Positions 36,030-48,840 of a stretch of 64,000 bases of DNA are shown piece after piece. This stretch comes from Silurus meridionalis (taxonomy: Eukaryota; Chordata; Actinopteri; Siluriformes; Siluridae): the NCBI RefSeq assembly GCF_014805685.1, contig NC_060906.1, positions 19,942,164-20,006,163 on the forward strand, read 5' to 3'. Each line of letters starts with the position of its first letter. Position 1 is the first letter of the stretch. The translations under genes were made by a program, and so were the position numbers. The notes below the pieces were generated by a model. That model was not told where the DNA came from, did not search any database, and was given only the letters and a program-made list of their open reading frames with translations.

Positions 36030-36340
36030 CATGCATTCCCTTTGCTTTGCAGATACATTCTAAGGCACCACAAAGACTTTGTTCCTCTGGGTCAGATCTT
36101 GGAGAAAAAAAAGATCCGCAGCTGCCGAGTGACCGTGGAGCAACCGCACTCATCTTCGTCTCCTGCCCGGCATTTTTTCCAAAACTGCTCTGTGCGCCCT
36201 CACTGTTCCCAGGCCTGTCCATATGGGTCGGATTTGCTCTGGTTGTCCGCTCCCTCTGCCTTGGGGGTAAAGCCTGCTCACTGGGTGCCATTTCCTTTTG
36301 CCTTGGTCGGGGAATAGAGATTGCTAACTGGATATAGACA
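36030..36340. promoter_or_regulatory. Candidate conserved block with open frames on both strands
   Basis: GC-richer, repeat-free block open in two plus frames (127 and 116 codons) and one minus frame (89 codons). TTTGCTTTGCAG at 36,040-36,051 resembles an acceptor. I recognise no protein domain in any frame. Either an unknown exon or, more likely, a non-coding element. Confidence 0.25.
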
Positions 36341-37715
36341 CAGGGACCTGGTGGGGTTTGGCCCCTGCAATCCTATTTAAAAAATAAAGGATTCTGTGGT
36401 CAATCTGTGTGGTCAAGGCCCTGACCACAGCCCCTGCTGACACCCTGTTCCCCGAGGCCGTGGTTTTACCAAAAGCCATCATTTCCTAAAGTCTCCATGT
36501 GTGTGACCCATTCACATCCTAGACGTCTTGGCCTAGTAAATGACGGCCCATTTTCTTCCCGTGGCATTGGCCACACAGCACAAATGGGGACCTTCTATTA
36601 CCCGAGCTTAAAAGGGACTTTAAATCACATGTCAGATGTGAACTATGACACTACCCTGTGTGAAGCGGTGGTCAAAACGGCCAAGCGATGCATCGGTGTG
36701 GCTGAATCGCGTAATTAGAATGGGAAAATGGTAAGACCTCAAGGGAACGTGGTGCCATGAGACTTTGGGAATCTGCTGTCTTTTAATCTTATTCAGAGTC
36801 TTGCTGGGAATGGGCTGGTTCAGGACTGAAGATGCGTCCCAGATGTCCAGGGTCAGTCTAACCACATCCATGCCTAGCTCTTTCAGCAGACAGTCACGTA
36901 AACATGGAGCACTAGAAGGCGTTTCAAGACGCTCAGACTACGGTTTAATTGTTTGTCTGTACAAATAGAGAAGGTCTTTCAGAAGAGGTCTATCTTTAAG
37001 ATACCTCAACGTGCAAGTCGTGAGAGCCTCATTCAACACCAAAGCGCCATGATTGGCCATGCATAAATAGGCTAAAAGGGGTTTTTAGTATTTTCCTCCT
37101 TACAACCAACATTGTTAGGGCTACAAAAGCCCATCTAATTCTCGAGGGAAGAAGGGACTTGGCGGCATTGACGGGGTCAAGAAAGGTCAGACGGGTCATT
37201 GTGTTTGAGCATCTTTTCCTGCACAGAGGATCAAGCAGGTGCAACGTAAAGGGAAAAGCTCCAAAATAGTGAACTTATTAGGTTAAAGGTCATGCCGTAA
37301 GCAGCACTAGTGTCTGGAGGCTCCTATGTTGAAAACGAAACACTGAATGAGATTTATTGAAGCTTTTAAATAACTGAATTTACCAGTCAGTCAAACCTGA
37401 AACTTAAACTCCTTACATAATCCTGGTGCCAATAAGATTTACTTTCTATGGACCATTGTTACTGACAGTAGCTACGCTCCTGTATTTATTTATTTAGTTA
37501 TTTGTTTCATTCACTCTCAACTCAAAATATTTTATTTATTTATCCTTCAGTATTTAGTTTTTTACTATTTTATTTAATAGCTTATTTTATTGTATTAAAT
37601 GTTCTCAGATAAAATTTTATTAATTACACCCTTCTTTCCAAAACTGGTGTTTAATCATTCGAATCTGGATGTTCGACACGAAACAGTGATTCAAAAAGCA
37701 AGTTGAATTTTCATT
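36341..37715. other. Intergenic, between candidate block and bcl11b 3' end
   Basis: 36,400-37,260 is repeat-free and balanced, perhaps a conserved element. 37,400-37,700 is AT-rich with ATTT runs. No gene recognised; short frames on both strands only. Confidence 0.35.
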
Positions 37716-40048
37716 CCTTTTTATTTTCTTTTTTTACATCCTCACAAGGATGAATTTACCAAAATTATGAACAGGTATAGAGACGAAAAAAAAAAACAAA
37801 AAAAAAACATTTGGATAGAGTCACAATTTTATAATGGACTGCAAAATATAAAGATTTTTTTTTTTTTTTGCATTGTTTCATAAAATGCCACTGGTATACA
37901 AATACACTGTGTATTTTAACAGTGAACAAAACATATACGAATATATCCATTGAAATTTAATGGGGGGACCCTACACCAAAAATAAAAAACGAAAAACAAA
38001 ATAAAACATAAAACAAACAACCAACCCTGCTATGGCATTCAAAAGTGGTAGAAAAGACATGAGATTATTCTCTTTTAAAACACATTTACACAGGAATTTG
38101 TTTTCTTTGTACTTCAACACTGTAAACATTATTTTAAAGACAGAGTGTCATTTCTTTTTTTTTTTTTCTAGAATTTCTTACGAACTGGTGAAGATCCAGC
38201 TCTATATATCAGTGAAGAACTAGATGGCTTGGTCATCTCGGACAAACTTGTGCGTTAAAATAGATTCTGAAAGGTAGTACACAGATGCACATCAAATGCA
38301 TAAATATCTAACCTCTCCTTTATGATTTCTTGTTGTCTGAATGAAATGAAATGTTTTTTTTTTCTTTTGTTTTTTTACAAGTGTACACACTGCATAATTG
38401 TTCCCGTGCATGTTGTACTGTTCGGCAGTAAAACACGAGCATTTGGGCCAGTTTGTCTCCCGAGTTTCTTTAAACCATTCTCTGGTTCTTGTTTTAAAAC
38501 ATCTCTGCCATTTAAGCTACCTTGTTTTGAACGTATGCTACCCAAAAGACGTATACCGAGTTGCACATGGTAAGCTAGGTTTAAAGATCAGGTAAGAAAT
38601 GTAGGAAATCTTTCAAGAAGATACCAACTTAAAAAACAAAAAAAACAGCAGTTTAATTAAGTGCTGAATATAAGCTTAATTTGGAATGAAAAAACTAAAA
38701 CAGGAAATAAAAAATGTCTACAGCAAAGATAAAGCAGCAGCCTGAGATTTCTAGGATTTGAGGGTCATTTGTTAAAGCCGTAACAGACCTCTGAACTGGT
38801 GAAGTGTAAGAAATAGGAGGTGTGGAGGCCTCCGACGTCTAATACGAGCACATTAGATCATTCCACAATGCTCTGGAAATTAAGCAGCCACATGAATGTT
38901 ACCATAACAAACCAATTTTGATAACAATTTTGTAAATCAGACATCTGTAATACTGCAGACCAGGTACATAAATGGTCCGGGCTGAGGTTTTGTTAAAATA
39001 GGTTCTAACACTTTGGGCCTAGTATGGAAAGAACGTCAACGGAATGTCATGGTTTTTAAAACAGGATAAAATAAACTAATTGGTATGTCTACTCTGCTAT
39101 AATGCCAAACCCATTAACCCATGTGTGCTAAGAAAATATACACTGAATGGTATATTTTGTTTTACAATTTGTGGTAATGTAAACATTTGGATCACAAAAA
39201 GGATATCATTTTACCAGCCTTAGGAAGAATAGAATAAATCAAGAATGTATAAACAAGTGTATTGTTGTGGGGTAGAATTTGTTTTGTTTTAAACGTGCCA
39301 GCTGAAATCATAAAAAACCATCATATCAAGAACATATTCAGCTGGATGGTGGTCGAAAGGGAATCATTAAAATACAGTCAAACTGTCATCCAGCTGCCTG
39401 AGACATCCTTGGTATTCCGTATCTTTCGAATTTGTTTCATATTTATTGTCAAGTTGACATTCAGTGCTTTATGTTTTTAATATATCACCCACGACTGGTG
39501 TGACTGCAAACAGCAGTAGTACACATGAAGAATCTTACTCTGATTTTTTTTATTTATTTCGAAGTACAACTTCTTCAGAATTTAGCAGGTTAAAATGACC
39601 ACTTTTCCTTTCAGGAAATTCCTCGAACAAAAACTGGTGGCAGAACGCCGAAATCTCAGTATGTGTCATCTTAAAATGGTGTCTGAAAATAATATTCGAA
39701 CAAAGGAATGCATTAAAACCCCTGCACATGCCATAATATACCTGCACATGCCAAGTATCATCAAGAAATGATCCAATAAATACAGAAATTATTGCACAGT
39801 AGAAAGGCTCCATGGATTCAGAATGGACAAATTCCTGGTGGTTGCCGGGAATGCCAGCAGGGCTTTTTCAAATCCATCCACAAACATTTACTAACGTTCT
39901 TATTTCTCAGGTGGCACTAGAAAAAAAAAACACGAATTGAAAAAAAATAAAACACCAAATCATTCCAAAAACTCTAGTTAGACTTATTCAAATGATTTTC
40001 AGCTAAACTTGTCACACTGTCTGAACTATGTGCTTTAGTGCACATAGC
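37716..40048 (-). other. Probable 3' UTR of bcl11b
   Basis: Downstream of the TAA at 40,049 there are more than 2 kb of AT-rich sequence without recognisable transposons or long microsatellites, unlike the flanking intergenic DNA. T/A homopolymers and AATAAA hexamers occur (for example near 39,550, 39,447 and 37,720 on the minus strand). BCL11B mRNAs in mammals have a multi-kilobase 3' UTR, which fits. The exact end is inferred. Confidence 0.5.
37720..37725 (-). terminator. Candidate distal poly(A) signal AATAAA
   Basis: AATAAA on the minus strand, followed about 40 bases later by a GT-rich stretch (CTGTTTCGTGTCG), an acceptable downstream element. Nearer AATAAA hexamers (about 39,549-39,558) could give a short 3' UTR. 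Confidence 0.35.
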
Positions 40049-42006
40049 TTAGGCTCGATCAGCCTGCTCAAGTTTGACATCGTTGCTCATCAAGTGTTCA
40101 CCATGCCACTTCTTCATGTGTTTTTCGAGGGTGCTATAGACGCTGAAGGGCATGTGGCAGATGTCGCAGCGATACACCTCCTTGCCGAACTGGCCATGGG
40201 TCTTCATATGGCGCGTGAGCTTGCTGCTTTGTGCACAGGCATAGCTGCACAGGTCGCACTTGTATGGCCTCTCGCCTGTGTGGCTGCGCCGATGCACTGT
40301 CAGGTTGCTGCAGTTCTTGAACACCTTGCCACAGAACTCGCACGTGTCACTCCTCCGGCTCTCTTTAGAACCAGGAGGCCTGCCAGGACCCGGACCTCGA
40401 AGATGGAGGTGGGGTGTGCTGCTGCCACTCCGTCCTGACAACAATCCGCTTTCCAGCAGCTCCCCAGGAGGTGTGGAGAAGCGCAGACTGCCCGTCTCTG
40501 AGGAGGAATGCTCAGATGAGGTGGCGAAAGGTGACTGTCGAGAGTCACCAAAGCCCAGGAAGGGCTCCCTGATGTAGTGGCGGGAAGCAGCGTAGCCAGC
40601 CAACAGCTGAGAGTACACATTTTCAGAAGAAATAAGTGGCAGGGATGGAAGCTCCATGTCTTTCTCTATTTTGATCCTCTTGGCTGAGGAGCTAGAAAGG
40701 TTTGGGCTAGAGATTGGTGCAGGCTTCTGCTGGAACAAACGCACCATGGAGTCCTCGTGACCGCAGCCCCTGCCGTTAACCATGGGTTGACCCTCTGCAT
40801 CTATTCCTCTGGCTGATGAATCTGCATCTGCCTCTTCCCTCAGCCTCTTGCCCAAAGGCAGTCTCAGGTGATTGTCGATGTTGTTATATTGGCTTTCCAT
40901 CCCTCTGTTGATTGAGAGTGGTTTCTCGGTCATCAAAGGCTGGGGCTCATTTTCCCGGTTCCTGCTGAGCTCAGAGTCCATGCTAAGATTAGATGCGGGC
41001 CTGCTATTGCCGTTCTGTTGCTCTTCTATCTCCTCCTCTTCCTCGTCCTCCTCCTCGTCTTCCTCATCTTCGTCGTTGTCCAGTATTTCCCTGCCCTCTC
41101 CACTCTTTTGCTCCTCTCCTGTTGAGTCACGCCTGCCCCGATCGGGCGAACTGCTCAACGAACCTGACTTCTGTAAGTGGGTCTTCATGTGCCGTTTCAG
41201 CTTGCTGGCCTGAGAGCAGGCGTGATCACACAGGTGGCACTTATAAGGCCTCTCACCGGTGTGACTGCGCCTGTGTACTATCAGATTACTCTGAAACTTA
41301 AATGTCTTTCCGCAGAACTCACAGGACTTAACTTTGCCTCCCTGTCCCAAAGTTGGTGAGGAGCTGGACCTGGGAACAGCCGGAAGAGGCTGTGTTGGTG
41401 TTCCCAGAAATGGTGCTGGCTTGGCACCAGGCTGAAAGAGTGTGGGGCTAAGAAGCCTGTGCACAGGGGGCATACGGTTGGGTGAGAGAGGAGGTGTGGG
41501 CCCACCGTTATTGTTGTTGTTGCTGGCCAGCTCACGGAGGCGGCGGGAGAAATCCATGGATGGTGGCTCCATTGGCATTGGGGCCAAGCGCATCACCCGC
41601 TCAAAGGCACTGGGATGCTGTGTAAGAATGCCCATCTCCTCTGGGCCCAGACGCTCAAGGGGTTGACGGGGTGGTAGAGGTGGGCTTACAAATGGTGGTG
41701 TAGATGGCAAGCGGGTCTCGATGTATCCGGGAGGCTGAGTCTCTCGCAGAAGAGGTGCTGCCATGCGGAGCAAGTGGAACGGGTTACTGTTGTCTCCCAG
41801 AAAGCTGGCAAGAGGCGAGCGAGGCAGGGCATCTGCTCCCAGAGGAGGGGGCAATGCCATACGGGGTGTAAGAGAACAGCTGGAAGGGTGATTGTCCAGG
41901 TAGATGCGGATGCCATGTGTGTTCTGAGCGTGCTGCAGCAGGAACCAGGCGCTGGTGAAGGTCTGCTTACATGTGGTGCAGATGTAGCTAGAAGGCTCGT
42001 CTTTCC
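40049..42006 (-). CDS. bcl11b: bcl11b last coding exon (six C2H2 zinc fingers)
   Basis: This is the terminal coding exon of the zinc-finger transcription factor BCL11B/CTIP2, a nuclear DNA-binding repressor/activator that recruits chromatin complexes and acts in T-cell, neuronal, skin and tooth development. The exon follows a TTGCAG acceptor (AG at 42,008-42,007) and opens with the last two bases of a Gly codon, reading [14 protein letters not shown]. It encodes 652 residues and ends at TAA (40,051-40,049). Counting the shared Gly as 1, the fingers have ligands C10/C13/H26/H31, C229/C232/H245/H249, C257/C260/H273/H277, C556/C559/H572/H576, C584/C587/H600/H604 and C614/C617/H630/H635. An acidic run lies at about 310-329, and SUMO consensus sites are IKIE near 445 and VKLE near 644. 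The ending [15 protein letters not shown] and the stretch [12 protein letters not shown] identify BCL11B rather than BCL11A. Mammals have about 680 residues here. The region between the finger pairs is diverged. Any upstream residues read in this frame are intron. Confidence 0.96.
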
Positions 42007-42099
42007 CTGCAAGACACAAGGGTACATGGTGTGAATAAACGCATCAATATTAGCGCTTAACTCTGCAACACACTCCTCGGAGAGGCTCTGATGGCACGC

Positions 42100-42560
42100 T
42101 TTAATAGATTTCATGTCATTCCTGCATCTGTTTGTTCGCCGCGATGGCTTTGGGTGTAATCAAAGGGAAGAGTTCTCTATGATGAGGTTCATGGATCATT
42201 TCACTTTAAAAATTAAACAGGCAACATGTGAGCGGCATCTCGCCGCACTCGGGTGACAGCCATTTTATAAGACAAAATGAAAATTGCATCGCTGTAAGTG
42301 GGAAAGCCGAATCGCCTGATACTCTGCCAGGTTATCAGTGGCCTCACGGTGCCTGCTGTTCTCTAAACCCTCGGCAGAGAGGATGTGTCTGTACGTGACT
42401 GGGTAAGGATCAAGGGCCGTAGGGTGGAGGGTTGGTGTGTGAGCGTCTTCCTGAGACTCCCTGAAGGCTGGAGCCTAATGCAGATGGCAGGTACAGCCTG
42501 AAGGCCTCAACGCATTATGCTAATGCTAATGCCAGACAGGCTTTAATATACAGCTCAATT
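42100..42560. promoter_or_regulatory. Candidate intronic regulatory block next to the last exon
   Basis: Repeat-free, balanced sequence just upstream of the bcl11b last exon (ATGCTAATGCTAATGCCAG, GGTGTAATCAAAGGG with a TCF-like core). Could include intronic splicing signals. Confidence 0.25.
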
Positions 42561-42999
42561 CACATGCACACACACCCATCCACACATACAAACACACACA
42601 CACAAACACACACACACACACACATACATTCTCTCTCTATTTCCATATGGGAATACATGTGTAGCAAAGGCAGGGGAAGACGAGATGAAGAAACAGAGAG
42701 AAAATACAAGGGTTCATGGTTATCAGTTTTACTGTGGCTTAAAAGACTGCATTACAATTACGACCATATGCATTTATAAAGTGTGCGGAATATGAATGTA
42801 AAATACATATATGGTAAAAATTCATAACAATTTGGCTGAAAAAGTCAGAATGAGAATTATTATCAGTGAATGAAATATGAAATACTTCATGAAAAGTTTT
42901 TCTAACTAACAATATGGGTCATGTTGTCAATTGTTTCTAGACAGAGTAGAGGAGTATTGCTTCCTTTTTTTTGTGTGTGTGTGTGTGTGTGTAGAGCTG

Positions 43000-43370
43000 T
43001 CATGCACTAATGGGACTGTGATATTGTCTCTACGGCTGACAGGGGCCAAAGGGTGTTATTGGGGCCATGGCCAGCGGCTTGTATGGCATGGCCAGAGTCC
43101 CACTGGTGCTGCTCTGTTGGAGATGAGAAGAGAAGTGTGGAGGCCTGATGTCCGTGTTTAGTTTGGCCGGCCTTCACACACATGGCTGACAGGAGGGAGC
43201 AGGAAGAAGGGGGGTGATGCTAAAATATAAATGTGCTCCTTTTCCCTTCTTGGTGTGCATGGAACTCAGCCCGGAGCTGAAGTGTGGATTAGGAGTGGAC
43301 GTAATTGATGTTCCCCCATGAGTTCTAATGACACCTCGTCAAGATCACACATTCCTCAAGTGACTGCTTA
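43000..43370. promoter_or_regulatory. Candidate intronic regulatory block
   Basis: Repeat-poor block after a short GT run, with GGCCAAAGGGTG, GGACGTAATTGATG and CTAAAATATAAATG cores. No coding frame. Confidence 0.3.
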
Positions 43371-43484
43371 GTGCCGAAACTGGATTTTTTTTTTCTAAAT
43401 AGAGAGGTGGGAGATGGGATATGGCAGTGAGACAGACATAGAGAGAGTGATAGAGAGGGGGTGTGAGTAGAGGGACTGGCTTGA

Positions 43485-43485
<1 letters not shown>

Positions 43486-43531
<46 letters not shown>
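43486..43531. repeat. (GT)n microsatellite
   Basis: About 23 GT units in intron 2. Confidence 0.98.
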
Positions 43532-43534
<3 letters not shown>

Positions 43535-43779
43535 CTCTTTATGAGTGTGCGTCTCTACTCTGCCATAAATGTGCGCTCAAGCTCTGGCAATTTGCATCTT
43601 ATCACTTCTTACAGAAAGAGCCATATGTTGCCAAAGGAGCGTGTCAGCTAACAGACAGGCAGGCCTAATGACGACCAAAGACAAATTTCATCAACTTTCA
43701 AAACAAGCTCGAGAGAGCGAGAGAAAGAGGGAGCAAGAGCAAAAGAGAGAGAGAGACAGAATGAGAGAAGCCCATCATG

Positions 43780-44470
43780 AATAAGTTAAAATATGCTAAT
43801 GACCCATCAGAGAGCCATGTCTTGCGACGGCAGCTTGTGTGGTGTGATGGTGTGAAATTACCCATCAGCCACCTCAGGATCACAAATCTCCATCTGATCA
43901 CGGCCCATTGGGTCGCACCGCATGGCACCGGGCAGGGCTGGTGCCACACTGCACTGCTCCATCCAATAAAAGTGCTCATTAAGGAATCATTGCCACTCGC
44001 TCTGTGATTCAATTTGCAGCAATTACGGTGGTCCATGATAAAAAAAAGCTCTCGCTGTGGGCCGTGGAGGTCAACTAGCAGTTAGCACAGTGCCTTTTCG
44101 CTTTCGGGGTGTTCGTTGTGAGAGCCTAATGGCCTCATTTCATCCCCCCCACCCCTCACACTTCCATAAATAATGCAGGGATTACAGGTTAAATAGCTAA
44201 GTTGAGTCACGGCTGTTATAAGATATGCGGCTCTCTGTGCTAATCACAGAGGAGGGGCGTCACATTGTGTCTGTGTGTATGTGATTAATGATGCGTGTGT
44301 GTATTAGAGGTGGTCCGGCATTAAAGTTTCCCCACCCTCGTGGATTTGATGTCACAAAACCTCACAGCCAATTAAGCTGTCCTTTGAGAGACATTTCAGG
44401 GTTTAGCTCTCATTGAAAATGATGACATTCTGCTTTTTTTGTAAGCGATTAGCATGCTTGTAATGGTTAA
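43780..44470. promoter_or_regulatory. Strong candidate intronic conserved block
   Basis: About 700 bases of repeat-free, balanced sequence with ATATGCTAATGACC, CATCTGATCACGG, GTGATTCAATTTGC, GCAATTACGG, GTGCTAATCACAG and GCCAATTAAGC cores. All minus-strand frames are broken or domain-less. By texture this is the most enhancer-like part of intron 2. Confidence 0.4.
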
Positions 44471-44519
44471 GGGGGTGTGTTTGATATTTAATTATCTCTG
44501 AGAAAGTTCAGAAGTCTCT

Positions 44520-44636
44520 TGTCTTAAGAAGAAGGGGATGCTAACATGGATGCTATCGCTAACACTTCGAGTGGCACAACAATGCCCGTCCATGTTCAGT
44601 GATCTGAGAGAAAGAGAGACGTTGCCAGTCACAGTG

Positions 44637-44677
<41 letters not shown>

Positions 44678-44992
44678 TAAGCCTTACGCCTTGCACTTCT
44701 GGGAGCTCGGCTTCCAGAACATGTCACATTCCTAGCAGCGGAGGACGCTACAGCGGTGGATTTGCATAAAGAACAAAGGACGAGGTGATAACGCACAGAG
44801 TGCGACCCCCCCCTGGCAGCGCCCACGCCCCCTCTGAGAACCTGTCACCCACTGTGTGACACCTGGCACGGTGCCCACATTAGCATTTCTGTGATCTGCA
44901 GCTCCTGGGCACCCACGGGGCCTCACCTCGCATCGCTGATGTCTTGTTTCAGATGATGGCGGCTAATCAAGAGGCCAGACTGCCATGCAAAT
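44520..44992. promoter_or_regulatory. Candidate intronic block with octamer
   Basis: Repeat-poor apart from (GT)n at 44,639-44,674. Ends with GGCTAATCAAGAGGCC and an ATGCAAAT octamer at 44,985-44,992 against a CA array. Confidence 0.3.
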
Positions 44993-45123
44993 CACACACA
45001 CACACACACACACACACACAAATACACACACAAACACACACACACAACACACACGCATGCATGCATGGTGATGTGGGGCATGCTGCCATTGCTAGGGAAA
45101 AGCTGCTTCTGCCGTAGATACAC

Positions 45124-45201
<78 letters not shown>
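44993..45201. repeat. Facing (CA)n and (GT)n arrays
   Basis: A CA-rich array (44,993-45,054) and a 38-unit GT array (45,126-45,201) are reverse complements separated by about 70 bases. One strand can fold into a long CA/GT stem. The His-Thr and Cys-Val frames here are artefacts. Confidence 0.95.
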
Positions 45202-45203
<2 letters not shown>

Positions 45204-46465
45204 TATGCATGGGAAAGAGAGAGACCTCACACAACTGTGTCTCGCTATCTTTTTTTAAATCTTGATATTCTCAATATGTTTAATCATAACCAGTTCATTG
45301 TAGTCATGCCTGAATCGTGTGCGCTCGTAAAAAAAAAAAAAAGTACCACAATGAAGTGGAACAGGTTTCTAAATCCCAAACAGCACCTTCTTATTTGCAA
45401 CACTGCATGCAGGGCAATCCACAGGGCATTATGGGTATTATATGGCAGCTGTGGTATTTCATTTAGATGCTAGTCCATTGGGATTATCAGGAAGCACACT
45501 GGTATACGATCTTCTACAATTTCAGACTTGACCACACAGCATTTATAAATAGTAGCTAAGCAATCTGCCTAAATGACCAGAAGGTTATCAGATCAAATCC
45601 CATTGCAACAGCATTAATAAAACACTTTGATATTAATAAGAAAAGAAATCATGAAACTAAAACTTCTACACTGTACCAACAACCATGAAACAAATTTGAA
45701 GCATGACCATGCTTACTTTGAGATGTCTTCGTTAACCAGTTGTATCATCCAAAACCAAACTTAATTTCAGGAAATTATAAGCTGCCCTCAGGCTTCCATT
45801 ATAATTGCTTTTCAAGTAAACAGGTTTCTGTGCAGGGGCACATCTCGAAATTCTTGTCCGTTGTAATTGCTCGCACGTTACAACGCTGTGGAGCAGGGCT
45901 GCCTGGTATATGGACTAGCAGGGCTGTCTTTTTAAAAAAACAACTCACCACGGCAAAAAAATAAGACTCTATAAAGCATCTTATCGCATAGCTTACAGAA
46001 GATTATGATTGACTTTTGTGGAACAAAGGAAAAAAAACTAACAAACAAAAGACAAGAGAAATATACATAATGATAAGAGGTAAAGGCTGATTTCGTTCTA
46101 GACGAGTTTATAGATTCTTGCAGTATTGATAACTGACCTTCTACATTTGGTGCCTGTTCGGATAAATTCATTTTACTGCTTCACTGTTACACTGTTACAC
46201 GGCTTGTTTTTTATCTCTTCGTCGGCATATTTAATGTAGTTTTGTGTACAGTGTGCAGTGAATGGTGATGTAGCAGAGCGGGTGCGATAATTACTGGCAT
46301 GTTTACGATCACAAAAACCCTGCTATATTACTGTTTAAACCCGAATGAGCAAATAGTCAACCTGATTTTTTCAGATTCTCTTCACGGAGAAAAAAGATGA
46401 TTCTATTTGAAACATTATATCATAAACAATACGGTTTAATAATTCCTTTCATCATACCTTGTAAG

Positions 46466-46621
46466 AATTTGGTATTTGTCAGACTCCCTTAGCAGCTTAC
46501 AAATGAGCAGTTGAGGTTAAGGGCCTTGTTCAAGGGCACAGCAGTGGCAGCTTGGTGATACTGTGACTTGAACATGTGACCTTTTAATACAGAGGCCAGT
46601 GCCTTAACCACTACGCAACCA
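46466..46621 (-). repeat. tRNA-derived SINE
   Basis: AAGGGCCTTGTTCAAGGGC, AGCAGTGGCAGCTTGG and the minus-strand head GTAGTGGTTAAGGCACTGG. Same family as 18,328-18,513; the only clear SINE in intron 2. Confidence 0.7.
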
Positions 46622-46642
46622 ACCTTTCTTAGCTTTGCTTAC

Positions 46643-46719
<77 letters not shown>

Positions 46720-46748
46720 TAGATAGATAGATAGATAGAGAGATAGAT
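46643..46748. repeat. (ACAG)n(ATAG)n microsatellite
   Basis: About 20 CAGA units merging into GATA units, immediately after the SINE head. Such arrays often grow at insertion edges. Confidence 0.97.
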
Positions 46749-48454
46749 TTACACAAAGAGTCACAACACTTCTTGTTACACAACAGGACACACCTCCTGA
46801 TCTCATCCAATCAGTGTTAGAGATGCCAAGAGCAGTTTAGGAATTTTTGTCTGTGAAAACTATTCAGCTTTTTTGCAGGTTTGCATGTCAGTCTGTTGGT
46901 GTGCCTTTGCATGCCACGCTTTGTGACACAAATGCACGAATACGCAGAAGTATAAACCAGCCTTAACATGTCATCAGCAGCGATTAACAAGCTGTGTGTG
47001 AAATACAGCCGTGACATTGCTTGCCTTCTTCGATTCTTAGTAATTTTTTTTTTTTAAGCAAAGAGCTTGCTGACAACATGGGCGTACTGTGGGCAGAGTA
47101 ACGGCAAGAATTTACCATGCTTGCTATTCGGAAAAGGCACAGCATGATGGCAGAGTTGAACCGCTTGCGTTTCACTCAGTGTGTGTCTGGGTTTTCCTAA
47201 GTGCAACAGTTTTATGCCTACAGTGAGCCCCAGGGTGCTACCATTTTTAATATCTGTGATCAGCCTTCACTGATGTACATCGGTATTAGTTTTAAGGAGC
47301 TTCCTTTCACCATGATCGCCATGTTAGATCCTAGTGCCTCTGGTTGTGGAATCCAGAAACTTCTCCCTAAGTTCAAAAGACAACTTTATTAAGGAAAAGC
47401 AGCTTATCTGCAGTGAAACACTGGGGGTTTATAGAGCATCTAAGCCTTTGTAAAAGGCACACACGTTTTAGAAGCAGCCTGGTTGTGTCTCCACCTGCAG
47501 GATGACCGAGAAGAGATGTGGCTGCGCTACATACACACCACACACACTTAAAATGGACTTAGGAACAAAGACTGGACATAAGTGCTTCCCTCACTTCTAT
47601 AAAAACTCTGACATAAATCTTGGCTTGATGCCCACTTTTCAGCAGGTGGTGTGTGTTTGTGCAAAAGTGTGTGTTTGCCAGAGTGCGTGCTACATCTCCG
47701 TCTCTTACAGCCCAGACTAGGATGTACAAGCAGATAATTGAAAACACGCACCGGCCCGAATGGTGTGCCATCATAAGCTAGACATGAAGGGAGCGAGAAG
47801 GGGAAGGTCCTGTGCCAGAGGCAGAAGCAGACAGTGAAAAATAAGTGGAAAGACAACTCTGTCAATAAGAGCTATAACTCCTGGCCTGGCCACAGTAATA
47901 CAGAGTACACTAGCTAAGCTTTCATGGCATTGCAGCAAGCCTGAATCATGGTTCGGGCACAAGCCCCAGTATGTGTCGTTACACTAAGACCCGGCTGGCA
48001 TGAGCTACCGATGGCGAAGGGCTCGAGGGGTTTGATAAATGACACTTGAGCTTGCGGTTAAAGGCAGACGCAGACCGCCCGTGCAGGGAAGAAAGAAAAA
48101 AAAAACAAGCTAGAGGAACAAGATCAAAGAGAACGTGAGCTGGGCGCTATGCATCTCGTCAATCTTCTCCTGGATGGGCACCATCTCCCACCCACACATC
48201 CACAGGCTTTACACTCTCTCTCTCTCTCTCTCTATTACACATACTCACACAAACACACCAACAATTCCAACAGAACACTAAAAGAATCAGCGTGAGTGCA
48301 GGTAGCTCCGACTGTCAGGAATGATCCTTCAACATGTTCATCATAACTGTGGGAGGTGCATATTGATCTCTTCAATTTTGCACAAGGAAGCCTGGAATTC
48401 ATAAATGCACAAAACAAGCATGTCATGTCTTGTTTGTGTGTGTATGTGCACTTC

Positions 48455-48488
<34 letters not shown>

Positions 48489-48559
48489 AGCAAAATGGCA
48501 TGCAGAACAGTCCCGTATGGGAAATAATTGCCCCGCCATTTTTTTGGGATAACGTACCC

Positions 48560-48800
48560 CATAATGGTCCCCAGCTGAGCGCAGGCATCTAGACCCATTT
48601 AAAGGCCACTGTAAAACTCAGCAGACCTTCAGAGTGCCTTCCAAAGCAATCAGGCTGCTATAATCAGTGTGTGCGTGTGTGTGTGCTATAAAAACGGCTT
48701 CTCAGATGCCGCCCCGGCCCTTATGATGGCAGGAGCCGCCACACATGCCAGCCACCTTACTGCCATGCGTGCTGGCATCGAGCCCCAAAGCTGACCATAT
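48560..48800. promoter_or_regulatory. Candidate intronic regulatory block
   Basis: GC-richer, repeat-poor block between GT runs. Contains an inverted ATGCCAGC (48,745-48,752) / GCTGGCAT (48,771-48,778). Confidence 0.25.
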
Positions 48801-48836
48801 TACAGATCGGTGTATGTGTGTGTGCGCATGGTCCTG

Positions 48837-48840
<4 letters not shown>

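Noticed and set aside
40134..40620. Other minus-strand frames inside the bcl11b exon
   Set aside because: Alternative-frame shadows of the zinc-finger codons.
40028..41666. Plus-strand open frames over the bcl11b exon (up to 136 codons)
   Set aside because: Antisense shadows of a GC-rich coding exon; no domain, no splice context.
41686..42114. 142-codon minus frame crossing the last-exon acceptor
   Set aside because: Wrong frame for bcl11b and interrupted by the clear splice acceptor.
43698..44036. 112-codon minus frame as the missing bcl11b exon 3
   Set aside because: No similarity to the mammalian exon 3 protein as I recall it, and no phase-1 acceptor/donor pair at suitable places.
46643..46748. 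CRISPR-like regular repeat
   Set aside because: A simple tetranucleotide array without spacers, in a vertebrate intron.
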